The notes: generated by a model from the sequence alone, not told the origin. 64,000 bases of DNA from Sideroxydans sp. (GCA_028710605.1 JAQTTU010000004.1:163885-227884); one strand, 5' to 3'. Numbered from the stretch's first letter, positions 25,326 through 34,933 are shown. Numbers and translations: made by a program.

Positions 25326-26267
25326 TTATATTGATTCTATAAGTGATGATAACGGCACATATGGAACACGCTCATCGCAAGCTTTTCTAACAACCTTCTT
25401 GAGCAAATCACCAAAAGTAATTGCACCACTAAAAACACTCATCAAGTGCGTCCCGTCTAACATGACGACGCGCAACTCGCCTAGGTTCTTCAAAGCTTCT
25501 GCACACCCTGATGTGTAGCCTTGTACAGAAATAAAGACACCTCGCACATCCACGTGTACTCCTTGGCACTTCCCATGAAAATCCCGCAATTCTTTAGGCT
25601 CTGATTGATCTTTTTTCCAACGAGCCTCAACCAAATAGGTTTGCGATCCAAACTCAAATGAAATATCGATTTGCTCTCCCACCCTTGAAATTCCATGCCG
25701 AGGAGAAAGGGCTTCAGCTTCAAGAAGCTCCACAACCAACACCTCAAAGTCGCGTCCTCGCTTATGAGGATCACTGGCGCTATGCATTTCAAGAAACTTC
25801 TGCTGAATACGCGCAATTTTTTGTGGGTGTCTTTCAACCTTTACAACTCTTGCGGACGACTCCCTTTCTCTCTGAGCCTGCCATTCTCTTCTAGCTTTCT
25901 CTTCCTGAAGTCGCTGCTCTCTATCTTGCTCAAATTGCTGCTTCAGAAGGAGCAACGTTTGTTTGCCTTTTTGCGATGCTTCTTGAAAAGTGCCTTTTAC
26001 CAAAGCATCGAAAATGCTGGTAAGCATATGTAGCCCAGCATCTCCTTTAATCTCAAGTAGCCTAAGAACTTCTTGCGCCACAAACCTTTTTGGCGCTCGC
26101 TCATAAGAACCTTTGCGAGCCTCTGAAGCTACTCGCGCCCTATTTAGAAGAGCTGACTCGACACCACAACGGCGTATAAACGCATCAAAATCATGATGTG
26201 AATAGAATACTTCTGCCAAAGCATCTTCCATTAACTTCAGAGCTGTTGGATTAAAACGATTAGACAT
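25326..26267 (-). CDS. Mrr-like restriction-endonuclease-fold protein
   Basis: The 313-residue protein has a long charged coiled-coil-like middle (KQTLLLLKQQFEQDREQRLQ onward) and a C-terminal Mrr-type nuclease core: GRDFEVLVVELLEAEAL, then GEQIDISFEFGSQTYLVEARWKKD, where D and ExR/K take the place of the D-(E/Q)-x-K catalytic set, and GVFISVQGYTSG. Classical Mrr has ExK or QxK, so the EAR variant needs attention. The gene is clearly more AT-rich than its neighbours, suggesting recent transfer. It probably cleaves certain, perhaps modified, foreign DNA; specificity is unknown. Confidence 0.75.
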   Translation of the reverse strand: MSNRFNPTALKLMEDALAEVFYSHHDFDAFIRRCGVESALLNRARVASEARKGSYERAPKRFVAQEVLRLLEIKGDAGLHMLTSIFDALVKGTFQEASQKGKQTLLLLKQQFEQDREQRLQEEKARREWQAQRERESSARVVKVERHPQKIARIQQKFLEMHSASDPHKRGRDFEVLVVELLEAEALSPRHGISRVGEQIDISFEFGSQTYLVEARWKKDQSEPKELRDFHGKCQGVHVDVRGVFISVQGYTSGCAEALKNLGELRVVMLDGTHLMSVFSGAITFGDLLKKVVRKACDERVPYVPLSSLIESI

Positions 26268-26375
26268 AAGCTTTCTTTTTTGTTTTGAAACAATATCGTT
26301 CTACATCAATTCCTCAACGCTTTGCCCTTTTTAAGCATGTGCCTAATCCGCGCCTGCGAGGAAAAAATCCACAAA

Positions 26376-26780
26376 CTACTTCTCCGGCGGCAACGCTCGC
26401 GGTCTGCGATCTTCGCCCACGGCGACATAGGTCAGCGTCGCTTCGGTGACTTTGTGGCAGGTGGGGTTGGCGGGGTCGCGTTGCACATAGACTTCGACAT
26501 CCACAGTGATGGAAGTCGTGCCCGTCTTTACGATGTGCGTGTAAAAACTCACCACGTCGCCGACGAAGATAGGCGCTTTGAACACGAAGGAATTCACCGC
26601 GACGGTGGCCACGCGGCCTCTGGCGCGGTGGACGGCGGGGATGCTGCCCGCGATGTCCACTTGCCCCATCAGCCAGCCGCCGAAAATGTCGCCGGTGTAG
26701 TTGGCATCGGAGGGCATGGCGGCCACGCGGATGGTGGGTTCGCGCTGCGGCAAAGTAGTAGTGGAATGGGTGTTTTGCAT
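26376..26780 (-). CDS. Acyl-CoA thioesterase, hot-dog fold (YciA-like)
   Basis: This 134-residue single hot-dog domain shows the family signature VAAMPSDANYTGDIFGGWLMGQVDIAG, including the Asn and Asp/Gly region that forms the active site, and ATVAVNSFVFKAPIFVGDVVSFY. It hydrolyses acyl-CoA to free acid and CoA. It begins 1 bp after the end of the acyl-CoA synthetase gene on the same strand, so the pair is co-transcribed and could tune acyl-CoA pools. Confidence 0.9.
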   Translation of the reverse strand: MQNTHSTTTLPQREPTIRVAAMPSDANYTGDIFGGWLMGQVDIAGSIPAVHRARGRVATVAVNSFVFKAPIFVGDVVSFYTHIVKTGTTSITVDVEVYVQRDPANPTCHKVTEATLTYVAVGEDRRPRALPPEK

Positions 26781-26781
26781 A

Positions 26782-28590
26782 TCAGCGCTTCTTGTAAAGT
26801 TGTTCGATTTGCGCGGAGAACTGCGATACCACGCGGTCGCGTTTCAAGCTCAGTTTGGGGGTGAGCAAGCCGTTGTCGATTGTCCATGGCTCGCGCAGCA
26901 ACAGCACGCGATGCACTTTGGCGTAGCCGGGGAAGCCGCTCAGGTTGCGCGCGATGCGGCGCAGCACTTTGGCTTCCACATTGCTGTCGGTCAGCGATTC
27001 CGGCATGTCGGGGCGCACGCCGACTTTGGCGGCGATGTGCAGCCACACCTCGGGGTTGAGCACGGCCAGCGCAACCAGGTACGGGCGGCCTTCGCCGTAG
27101 ATCATGATCTGGTCGATCAGCGGGTCGTGCAGGATGGCGGCTTCCATGTCGGCGGGCGGCATTTTTTCGCCGTTGGACAGCACGATAATCTCTTTCAATC
27201 TGCCGGTGATATAGACATGGCCGGTGTCGCTGATGTGCGCGATGTCGCCGGTGTTGAGCCAGCCGTCTTCGTCAATCATGGCCTTGGTCGCCGCCTCGTT
27301 GTTCCAATAGCCCATCATCACGTTCGGCCCTTTCACCAGCAACGCGCCTTGCGCGCCCAGCTTCACCTGGATGCCGCGCAACGGTTCGCCCACGCTGTCT
27401 GGGAAATTATTTTCCATGTGGTTGCCGGTGACGATGGGGCTGGTTTCGGTGAGGCCGTAGCCTTGCACCACCGGCAAACCGAGGCCGACGATCATGCGCG
27501 AAATATCCGCCGCCAGCGCCGCGCCGCCGCTCAAGGCCGTGCGCAAACGCCCGCCGAAACGGTTGAGAATTTTGTCCGCCACCAGTTTTTTCAGCAGCGG
27601 CCACAACAGGAACGACAGCCTCCATGAGCCGCGTCCCTGCTCGTGCAAAAAGCGCGCCCAGCCCACGTCCACCGCCAGTTTGAACATCGCGCGTTGGATG
27701 AAGCTGGCTTCTTCCAGCTTGGTTTCGATGGCGGTGTAAATCCGCTCGTAAATGCGCGGCACGGAAATCAAAATGGTCGGGCGGATGATTTGCAAATCTT
27801 CCGACAGCAACGGGATCGAGCGCGCGTAAGCCACCTGCGCGCCGGTCATCAATTGCAGGTAATAACCGCAGGTGCGTTCAAACGTGTGCGACAGCGGCAG
27901 GAAAGACAGCGACACATCGTCTTCGCGCATGACGAAAGTGCCCAGCGCGGCGTGCGTATTGCTCAACATATTGATGTGACTCAGCATCACGCCTTTGGGG
28001 CGACCCGTGGTGCCGGAAGTGTAGATAATGCTGGCCAGCTCGTTGGTCGCGCAGGGCACGGCGGGTTGCAGTTCGGCAACGGTCGGCAAATATCTGGCTG
28101 CCGACATCAGGCGCGGCTCTTCGTGCGCGAATTCATCCAGCGCAATAAAGCGCTGTACGCCGCCCATCTGTCCCAGCACGCCGCTCAGGGTTTGCCACTG
28201 TTCGGCAGTCTCGAACAGCAGCACTTTCACCTGCGAATCGTTGACGATGTAAGCGATGTTGTCCGGCCTATCTACCGTGTAAAGCGGCACGGTAATCAGC
28301 CCCAGCGACATCGCCGCCTGATCGAACATCACCCACTGCGGACAGTTGCGCAGCATGACCGCCACGCGGTCGCCTTTCGCCAGCCCTTCCTTCGCCAACG
28401 CCGCTTGCCAGCGCGCCACCTGATCGCGCATCTGCCTCCAACTCAGATCAGCCCACACCTGCTGCCGTATATCGAAATGGCGGTAGGCGATCTTGTCCGG
28501 GGTGCGCCGCACCCGCTCAAGAAAAAGTCCGTACAACGTCACCGCCTGCTCCGGCGAGATCACATCCTGATTTTGTTTTTGTGTTTGCAT
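26782..28590 (-). CDS. Long-chain acyl-CoA synthetase (AMP-forming)
   Basis: This 602-residue member of the AMP-dependent synthetase family has the P-loop-like IIYTSGTTGRPKGVMLSH, the VQGYGLTETSPIV adenine-binding motif, WLNTGDIAHI and GRLKEIIVLSNGEKMPP. Its length and N-terminus fit the FAA1/FadD15 class of long-chain acyl-CoA synthetases. It activates fatty acids with ATP and CoA. A strong GGGGAGGAG site precedes the ATG. It is grouped with a thioesterase downstream and FadE upstream, all on the minus strand. Confidence 0.92.
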   Translation of the reverse strand: MQTQKQNQDVISPEQAVTLYGLFLERVRRTPDKIAYRHFDIRQQVWADLSWRQMRDQVARWQAALAKEGLAKGDRVAVMLRNCPQWVMFDQAAMSLGLITVPLYTVDRPDNIAYIVNDSQVKVLLFETAEQWQTLSGVLGQMGGVQRFIALDEFAHEEPRLMSAARYLPTVAELQPAVPCATNELASIIYTSGTTGRPKGVMLSHINMLSNTHAALGTFVMREDDVSLSFLPLSHTFERTCGYYLQLMTGAQVAYARSIPLLSEDLQIIRPTILISVPRIYERIYTAIETKLEEASFIQRAMFKLAVDVGWARFLHEQGRGSWRLSFLLWPLLKKLVADKILNRFGGRLRTALSGGAALAADISRMIVGLGLPVVQGYGLTETSPIVTGNHMENNFPDSVGEPLRGIQVKLGAQGALLVKGPNVMMGYWNNEAATKAMIDEDGWLNTGDIAHISDTGHVYITGRLKEIIVLSNGEKMPPADMEAAILHDPLIDQIMIYGEGRPYLVALAVLNPEVWLHIAAKVGVRPDMPESLTDSNVEAKVLRRIARNLSGFPGYAKVHRVLLLREPWTIDNGLLTPKLSLKRDRVVSQFSAQIEQLYKKR

Positions 28591-28640
28591 TCACTCCTCC
28601 CCTTTTTCACAGACATTCAATTCTTAGTCTCGCAAGTCTA

Positions 28641-28673
28641 GTAGGGTGGATAAGCGCAGCGCATCCACCCTAC
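28641..28673. repeat. Palindromic intergenic element (R8), possible terminator
   Basis: An 11-bp perfect inverted repeat, GTAGGGTGGAT (28641-28651) against ATCCACCCTAC (28663-28673), lies between fadE and the acyl-CoA synthetase gene. No U-run follows, so it is more likely a REP-type element than a strong intrinsic terminator. Confidence 0.7.
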
Positions 28674-28690
28674 GCCCTCTCATCCGCAAC

Positions 28691-28758
28691 GCCCGTCAAT
28701 AGGCGATCTACATAATGCGCATCATGAAGATGGCCGTATTTACTGGCTTGCGGACAAG
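28691..28758. repeat. Dispersed intergenic repeat, family R1
   Basis: A well-preserved copy: GCCCGTCAATAGGCGATC at the left, ATGAAGATGGCCGTATT in the middle and TGGCTTGCGGACAAG at the right. It abuts the fadE stop codon directly. Confidence 0.8.
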
Positions 28759-31191
28759 TTACTTCCCCGCCCGCAACTCTTCCGCCGCAAAATCATCCAC
28801 CATGATGACTTTGCGCCGCAGGGCGTAGTCGCGTTGCAGTTGCAGTGCCTGCTCGGAATCAATCAGTCCCTGCTCGCGCGCTTCGACAATTTGTTGCATC
28901 TCTTCGCGCGATTTAATTTTGCCTTCCTTGCGCGCTTTTTCCAGCACGGCTTGCAGCGGTTCGCAGGCCAGCGTGCTGGCGAGCGAGGCTTCCAGCGCGC
29001 CGATGGCATCGTTCTCGTCGCGCGAGATGTACATGCCCGCAGTCAATCGGTCGCGCACTTCGCCGGGTTTGAGCAGCAGCGAGGCGACCTGGTGGCCGAT
29101 GTGGTCGTCGGGCGGTTTGCGCCATTGGCCCAGCGGAAAAATCATGGCGCGCAACATGAGGGAGGCTGCGCGGTTGGGGAAGTTTTGCAGCACGCTGTCG
29201 AACGCGAGCTGGATGCGGTACAGGCCGTCCTGCATGCCCCAGTGCAACAGCGGCAAGTCCGACTCAAGCCTGCCGTCGTCCTCGAACCGTTTGAGCACGG
29301 CGGAGCACAGATACATCTGGCTCAACACGTCGCCCAGACGCGCGGACAATTTTTCGCGGCGTTTGAGTTCGCCGCCCAGCACCAGCATGGACACGTCCGC
29401 CGCGAAAGCGAATGCCGCCGAGTAGCGCGTCAATGCTTGATAGTAGCGTTTGGTCGGTTGCTCGGTGGGCACGCCGATGACCAGCCCTCCGGTGAGTCCA
29501 TAGACCAGACTGCGCACCGCGTTGCTCATGCTGAAACTAATGTGGCCGAACAGCGCGGCATCGAATTCGTGCACCGCGCGTTTGGTGTCGGGATCGTGCG
29601 CCGCGTGCATTTCGCGCAACACGTAAGGATGCGAACGCACAGCGCCCTGGCCGAAAATAATCAGGCTGCGGGTGAGGATGTTCGCGCCTTCCACGGTGAT
29701 GCCGATGGGCGTTTGCTGGTAGGCGCGACCCAGATAATTATCTGGCCCGAGGCAGATGCCTTTGCCGCCGTGCACGTCCATCGCGTCGTTGATTACCATG
29801 CGCCCGCGCTCGGTGCAATGGTATTTGACGATGGCGGAAATGACCGAGGGTTTCTCGCCTCTGTCCACCGCTTGTGCGGTCAAGGTGCGCGCCGCGTCGA
29901 TCACATACAAGTGGCCGGCTATGCGCGTGAGCGCTTCTTCCACGCCCTCGAATTTGCCCACCGGCACATGGAATTGTTTGCGCACGCGGCAATACGCGCC
30001 GCTGCTGCGCGCCGCCAGTTTGACCCCGCCGGTGGAGCTGGCGGGCAACGAGATGGAGCGCCCCGCCGCCAGACATTCCATCAACATGCGCCAGCCGTGG
30101 CCAATGCGTTCCGCGCCGCCTATGATGTAGTCCAGCGGAATGAACACGTCGGTGCCGGTGGTCGGGCCGTTCAGAAACGCCGAGTTGAGCGGCAGGTGGC
30201 GGCGACCCACGTTCACGCCCGGCGTGTCAGTGGGGATCAGCGCCAGCGTGATGCCGCGCTCGACTTGTTCGCTCAATAATTTATCGGGGTCGAACAGTTT
30301 GAATGCCAGTCCGAGCAAAGTCGCCACCGGAGCCAGCGTGATGTACCGTTTTTCCCAAGTGACGCGCACGCCGAGCACGTTCTGCTGTCCGCCAAATTCG
30401 CCACGACACACGATACCGGCATCGGGGATGGATCCCGCATCGGAACCGGCGAACGGCCCGGTCAGCGCGAAGCACGGAATCTCTTCACCGCAGGCGAGAC
30501 GGCGCAGATATTGATCTTTCTGCGCTTGCGTACCGTAGTGCAACAGCAACTCTGCCGGGCCCAGCGAATTGGGCACCATCACCGTCACCGCCGCCGATCC
30601 GCTGCGCGAAGCGACCTTGGTCACCACCGCCGATTGCGCCTGCGCGGAAAATTCCAGACCGCCGTAAGCCTTCGGAATAATCATGCCGAAAAAGCCTTGA
30701 TCCTTGATGAACTGCCAGGCCTGCGGCGACAAATCCTGACGCACGTGGGAGATGTCCCAGTCGTCCAGCATGGCGCACAGTTGATCGACTTCGTTATCGA
30801 GAAAAGCTTGTTCGCGCTCGCTGATACCAGCCTTGGGCAGCGCCAGAAATTGTTTCCAGTGCGGGTTACCGCTGAACAGTTCGCCGTCCCAACCGACCGT
30901 GCCCGCGTCCAGCGCTTCCTGTTCGGTCTGCGAAACCTGGGGCAAAATCTTGCGGAAAATTTTGAGGATGAAACCGCTGACCAGCAGGCGGCGCAGAAAA
31001 GGAATGCCGAATACCGCGATGAAAATGCCGAGCAAAATAATGACCGTTTTCAGCGCCTCATCGGAGATGCGACCGGCCATTGCCAGCATCGGCACGAGGA
31101 CTGCGAGGGCGGTCAGCCAGCCCCAGATGGAAGAACGGAAAAAGGCCAGCAGCAAGGCCACCACCAACGCTACCACCAATAGAATCGCCAT
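28759..31191 (-). CDS. fadE: FadE-type acyl-CoA dehydrogenase
   Basis: This 810-residue protein matches the long FadE form. It has two or three N-terminal hydrophobic helices (about 1-55), then an acyl-CoA dehydrogenase core with CFALTGPFAGSDAGSIPD (FAD/substrate loop), DAMDVHGGKGICLGPDNYLGRAYQ and a long C-terminal DUF1974-like domain. It carries out the first oxidation step of fatty-acid beta-oxidation, probably at the inner membrane, passing electrons to an electron-transfer flavoprotein. GAGGG precedes the ATG. The neighbours supply the acyl-CoA substrate. Confidence 0.93.
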   Translation of the reverse strand: MAILLVVALVVALLLAFFRSSIWGWLTALAVLVPMLAMAGRISDEALKTVIILLGIFIAVFGIPFLRRLLVSGFILKIFRKILPQVSQTEQEALDAGTVGWDGELFSGNPHWKQFLALPKAGISEREQAFLDNEVDQLCAMLDDWDISHVRQDLSPQAWQFIKDQGFFGMIIPKAYGGLEFSAQAQSAVVTKVASRSGSAAVTVMVPNSLGPAELLLHYGTQAQKDQYLRRLACGEEIPCFALTGPFAGSDAGSIPDAGIVCRGEFGGQQNVLGVRVTWEKRYITLAPVATLLGLAFKLFDPDKLLSEQVERGITLALIPTDTPGVNVGRRHLPLNSAFLNGPTTGTDVFIPLDYIIGGAERIGHGWRMLMECLAAGRSISLPASSTGGVKLAARSSGAYCRVRKQFHVPVGKFEGVEEALTRIAGHLYVIDAARTLTAQAVDRGEKPSVISAIVKYHCTERGRMVINDAMDVHGGKGICLGPDNYLGRAYQQTPIGITVEGANILTRSLIIFGQGAVRSHPYVLREMHAAHDPDTKRAVHEFDAALFGHISFSMSNAVRSLVYGLTGGLVIGVPTEQPTKRYYQALTRYSAAFAFAADVSMLVLGGELKRREKLSARLGDVLSQMYLCSAVLKRFEDDGRLESDLPLLHWGMQDGLYRIQLAFDSVLQNFPNRAASLMLRAMIFPLGQWRKPPDDHIGHQVASLLLKPGEVRDRLTAGMYISRDENDAIGALEASLASTLACEPLQAVLEKARKEGKIKSREEMQQIVEAREQGLIDSEQALQLQRDYALRRKVIMVDDFAAEELRAGK

Positions 31192-31524
31192 GTCGCACCC
31201 TCTTTGTTTTGTTTGTGGATGTGGCGAACTGTACCGCCAGCGTGCGGCGCTGACAATGGATATATTCCTATCCCCATCATTCGGGCGAAAGCCGGAATCC
31301 AGTTGCCAATACGGAAGGCTTTTTCCCGCAGATTACGCAGATTAGCGCCGATTAAAACCGGAAAAAAACATTGGCCCCAAAGACTGTAGGAGCGAGCTTG
31401 CTCGCGAAACCATTTCGCGAGCAAGCTCGCTCCTACAAGGGATGAAGTTGCTAATGAATATTTAGGGTTTAATCCGGTTAATCTGCAAAATCTGCGGGCA
31501 AGGTTTTTGTTTTTTTCAATCGGA
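31192..31524. repeat. Repeat-rich gap with a perfect 25-bp inverted repeat (R7)
   Basis: This 333-bp gap has no gene. At 31385-31437 a perfect 25-bp inverted repeat with a 3-base loop begins TGTAGGAGCGAGC. Around it is a second nested element with CGCAGATTACGCAGATTA at about 31328 and its complement-like AATCTGCAAAATCTGCGGG near 31482. At about 31269-31306 lies half of an R4-type repeat (CGGGCGAAAGCCGGAATCC). Confidence 0.8.
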
Positions 31525-33033
31525 TCACTTCAAGCTGCGCGGCCTTGAGATGCCGAAACCTTGGGCAAAATCAACGCCGATTTCCTTGAGTTTGGCGATG
31601 ATATCTTCGCTTTCCACCAGTTCGGCCACGGTTGTGACACCGATCTTTTTCGCCACCTGGTTGATGGAAACCACTTTGGCGAGACTCACCGGATTCCTGA
31701 GCATGTCGAGAATGATGCTGCCGTCGATTTTCAGGAAATCCACCTGGAAGCCGCGAATCTTGTCGAACGAAACGCCGTCCCGCCCGAAGCCGCTGAGCGC
31801 GACGCGGCAGCCGGTACTCCTCACCCGCCGGATGAATTCGGCGACACTCGCGCCGCGAATGGCGAGCTCTGTATCGGGCACTTCAAAGCACAGTATCGAA
31901 GGCGGCAAGCCGTACTCCAGCAAAGTTGTCTGGAGAAAATCCGGGAACTCCGGGTCCCCCATCGTGGCGGCCGCCACGTTAAGAAAGAACGCCGAATCTT
32001 CGCGCCGCACCTTGGCCTGCTCCTTGCCGGAAGCCCACTCCAGAACATGCTGCACCACCCATCTATCCAGATAAGGCATCAGCCCGTGTTTTTCGGCCAG
32101 CGGAAAGAATGCGCCGGGCGGCATCAGGCCTTCCTCCTCCTCGATCAGGCGCACCAGAATCTCGTAATGCTCGTGATCGGCGGACGCTTCCGCCATCGGC
32201 GAGATCAGCTGGCAATACAGGGTGAACTGGCTTTTCTGGATCGCATCCATGATGTGATTGCCCGCATTGCTCTGCCCGGTGATCTGCTCGGCAAAGGAAT
32301 CGATGAACATATTCTGAACAGCAACAGCGCTCTGCCCGGAAGCCGTTGCGGCGAATTTCTCAAGTGATACATCTGACTTCGGTGAAGCGGACAGATCGCT
32401 GCTCGCGGTAATGTCGTCGGCCAAAATGTAGCATCCGGTCACCTTGCCTTCCGCATCGAATTGCGGCACATGTTCCATCGCCAAACGGTAGATCGCGCCA
32501 TCGGACATCTCGTGCCTGCGGTCATAGCGCAGGTCTTGCCCGTCCAGCGATTGGCGGATCGCGGTGGCGATTTCCGTGTAGGCCTTGCCCCCGATAACCT
32601 GGCGCAGATGCTGGCCGTCGATCAGCTCCGGCCTCATGTTCAACCATTCGCGGAAGGTGCGGTTGTGGTAGCGGCAAATTCCTTTGTCGTCGATCAGCAC
32701 CACCATGGTCGGCAGTTTGTCGTCGATCAAATTCAAGCGCCCCTTGTCGAGGCCGATTTTTTTCTCCAGCCCTTTGCGCAAAATCATTTCGCGTTCCAGC
32801 CGGTCTTTCGTCTGCGACAACTGCGCCGTGCGCCGCATCACCATCCATTCCGAACGCGACATGCGCACCGCTTCGGACAACACGGCAGCCACCAAAATCC
32901 CGGTGAGGAAAGTAGCCCAGCGCATATTGTCCTGGGTGAAATAGATGGTAAACACCAGCGCCGCCGCCGTGCCGATGACCGCCAGCACCGCGAAATATAT
33001 TCTGACGGCACGAAATAACTCGTCACCCTTCAT
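31525..33033 (-). CDS. Membrane PAS-EAL protein with a degenerate EAL site
   Basis: The 502-residue protein has two N-terminal transmembrane helices (about 10-57), a coiled coil (66-98), a PAS-type domain (about 100-210) and an EAL-like domain (about 255-500). The domain has YEILVRL for the ExL motif, LNVAAATM with Asn, FEVPDTE with Glu, LKIDGSII and AELVESE. The aspartate pair normally read as DDFG is SGFG here, so two metal ligands are missing. Phosphodiesterase activity is therefore unlikely; a c-di-GMP-binding or protein-docking role is more plausible. GAGGT precedes the ATG. Confidence 0.85.
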   Translation of the reverse strand: MKGDELFRAVRIYFAVLAVIGTAAALVFTIYFTQDNMRWATFLTGILVAAVLSEAVRMSRSEWMVMRRTAQLSQTKDRLEREMILRKGLEKKIGLDKGRLNLIDDKLPTMVVLIDDKGICRYHNRTFREWLNMRPELIDGQHLRQVIGGKAYTEIATAIRQSLDGQDLRYDRRHEMSDGAIYRLAMEHVPQFDAEGKVTGCYILADDITASSDLSASPKSDVSLEKFAATASGQSAVAVQNMFIDSFAEQITGQSNAGNHIMDAIQKSQFTLYCQLISPMAEASADHEHYEILVRLIEEEEGLMPPGAFFPLAEKHGLMPYLDRWVVQHVLEWASGKEQAKVRREDSAFFLNVAAATMGDPEFPDFLQTTLLEYGLPPSILCFEVPDTELAIRGASVAEFIRRVRSTGCRVALSGFGRDGVSFDKIRGFQVDFLKIDGSIILDMLRNPVSLAKVVSINQVAKKIGVTTVAELVESEDIIAKLKEIGVDFAQGFGISRPRSLK

Positions 33034-33170
33034 GGCTTACCTCATCACTTGATTTGCGTTGAACAATCACTCTTCACGCGCAGGTTACCTCATTCTCCCG
33101 CGTCAACCAACAACTCCGGGCGCGCGTTTAACCGATTGACTAACTTCCGGCACTTTGCCACACTGAATTT

Positions 33171-33545
33171 ATGTCTCGTCCATTCAGAAAATTCGTCGCC
33201 GTACTGATGCTGCTGTGGCTGCCGCTGTTTAGCGGCAACGCGCTGGCGGCTTCGCTGTCCATGCAATTGCAGCAGGGACAAAGCCACGCAGCCGAAATGG
33301 CGCAGATGGTAATGTCCGGCGACCAGCCCTGCGACATGGCGGATATGGGCGGCACAACGGATCAACATAATTCGTCGTGCGGCAGTTGCGAACTCTGCCA
33401 TCTGGCTTATACCGCTTATCTGGCCGTGCCTGCTGTTACCGTGGTTGCCGTGCAAACCGCCGCACGCGAACGCACGCCGTATCTGGTTGCATTCCATTCC
33501 TTCACTTCCGCCCCGCTCGTCCCGCCGCCTCTCGCCCGCGCTTAA
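33171..33545 (+). CDS. Small secreted Cys/Met/His-containing protein (DUF2946-like)
   Basis: This 124-residue protein has a signal peptide (about 1-27), a Met/His/Asp-rich middle (AAEMAQMVMSGDQPCDMADMGG) and a CGSCELCHLAYTAYLA segment that matches the DUF2946 pattern. Such small proteins are often found at the head of copper or heavy-metal efflux operons. It precedes the cusCBA genes by about 100 bp in the same direction. A periplasmic metal-binding role is an inference. Confidence 0.65.
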   Translation: MSRPFRKFVAVLMLLWLPLFSGNALAASLSMQLQQGQSHAAEMAQMVMSGDQPCDMADMGGTTDQHNSSCGSCELCHLAYTAYLAVPAVTVVAVQTAARERTPYLVAFHSFTSAPLVPPPLARA

Positions 33546-33652
33546 CGCGGGACAAATCCGTCTATTGATTCTGTAGCCAGATCTTAGTCCCGCACCGTGC
33601 GGCAGTCGTTTGCGGCTGTCCGTTGGCATTGCACAACAACGGGATGCGGAAC

Positions 33653-34933
33653 ATGAAAACCCATTTAAATATTTTCACCTTGCTTTGCGCGCTCGGCCTG
33701 AATACCGCCGATGCAGCGGACAACATGCTGCAATACAGCAGCGCGTTATCGCGCGAACCGCTGGCAAATTCGAGCACCACGCTGGGCGGCAACCTCGACG
33801 GTCTGCTGGACTATGCGCGCGAACACAATCCCGGATTGGCCGCATCGCGCTTTGAAGCCGAAGCCGCCGCGCTGCGCGCCGAACCGGCGGATGCCTTGCC
33901 CGATCCGGTGCTGCGTATCGAGCCGATGGATGTCACCAGACAAAGCGGCGAAACGCGTTTTCTGCTGATGCAAAGCGTGCCGTGGTTCGGCAAACGCGGG
34001 CTGCAACGCGAAGTCGCCGCCAGCAAAGTGGCGCAGGCCGACGGGCAAGTAAGCGCCAGTTGGACAGAACTGGCGAACCGCATCAAGACCGCTTACGCCA
34101 TGCTCTACTTCACCGTCGAAAGCGAACGGCTGGCGCAACAGACGCTGGGTCTGCTGGACGGTCTGGAACAGATCGCACGGACGCGCTATTCCAACGGCCT
34201 CGCCAGCCAGCAGGATGTGATTCAAGTGCAGGTCGAGCAGACCATGCTGCGCGGCGAGTTGATCGCGTTGCAGAACGAGCGCCATCACAGCCATGCGCGG
34301 CTGAACGCGCTGCTGTCGCGCCCGTCGAATGCGGCGCTGGCCGAACCGAAACAACTGCGCGCGATGCCATCTGTGGCCGAACTCGATGAAGCCGCCATGC
34401 TGGAACGTTTGCTCGCGCGCAATCCGCAACTGCGCATCGCCGAGGCCGACATTCAATCGGCAGAAAAAAACCGCGAGTTGAGCCGCGCCAACCGCTACCC
34501 GGATTTCACGCTGGGCATCGCGCCCACGCGCAGCGGCAGCGCGATCAAACAATGGGATCTGATGCTGGAACTCAACATCCCGTTGCAGCAATCGTCGCGC
34601 CGCGCGCAGGAAGGAGAAGCGGCGGCGATGGTGTCCGCCAGCAACGCGCGCAAACAGGCACTGCTCGACCAGATGCAATCCGAACTGTCGGAAGCGCTCT
34701 CCGCACTGGATAGCGCGCGCCGCACCGAATCGCTGATCGCCACGCGCCTGCTGCCGCAAGCCGAACTCACCTATCAGTCGGCGCTGGCGGGTTACGAAAA
34801 CGGCAAAGTGGATTTCGCCATGCTGGTCGAAGCGCAGAAGCAAATCCTCAAAGCCAAACAGCAACAGCTGCAAACACAAACCGACATGCAATTGCGCTTG
34901 GCCGATATTGAAAAATTGTTGGGAGAAGAATGA
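33653..34933 (+). CDS. cusC: TolC-family outer-membrane efflux protein (CusC-like)
   Basis: About 426 residues with a signal peptide (MKTHLNIFTLLCALGLNTADA) and two repeats of TolC-type coiled-coil helices (AREHNPGLAASRFEAEAAALRAEPAD; ARTRYSNGLASQQDVIQVQ; AGYENGKVDFAMLVEAQKQIL). It would form the outer-membrane exit duct for the CusBA pump. The frame opens at 33623, but the ATG at 33653 starts the signal peptide directly. Its stop overlaps the cusB start. Confidence 0.88.
   Translation: MKTHLNIFTLLCALGLNTADAADNMLQYSSALSREPLANSSTTLGGNLDGLLDYAREHNPGLAASRFEAEAAALRAEPADALPDPVLRIEPMDVTRQSGETRFLLMQSVPWFGKRGLQREVAASKVAQADGQVSASWTELANRIKTAYAMLYFTVESERLAQQTLGLLDGLEQIARTRYSNGLASQQDVIQVQVEQTMLRGELIALQNERHHSHARLNALLSRPSNAALAEPKQLRAMPSVAELDEAAMLERLLARNPQLRIAEADIQSAEKNRELSRANRYPDFTLGIAPTRSGSAIKQWDLMLELNIPLQQSSRRAQEGEAAAMVSASNARKQALLDQMQSELSEALSALDSARRTESLIATRLLPQAELTYQSALAGYENGKVDFAMLVEAQKQILKAKQQQLQTQTDMQLRLADIEKLLGEE

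Noticed and set aside
28834..30279. A 481-codon plus-strand frame within fadE
   Set aside because: It is antisense to a well-conserved acyl-CoA dehydrogenase and has His/Gln/Arg-rich composition typical of mirror frames.
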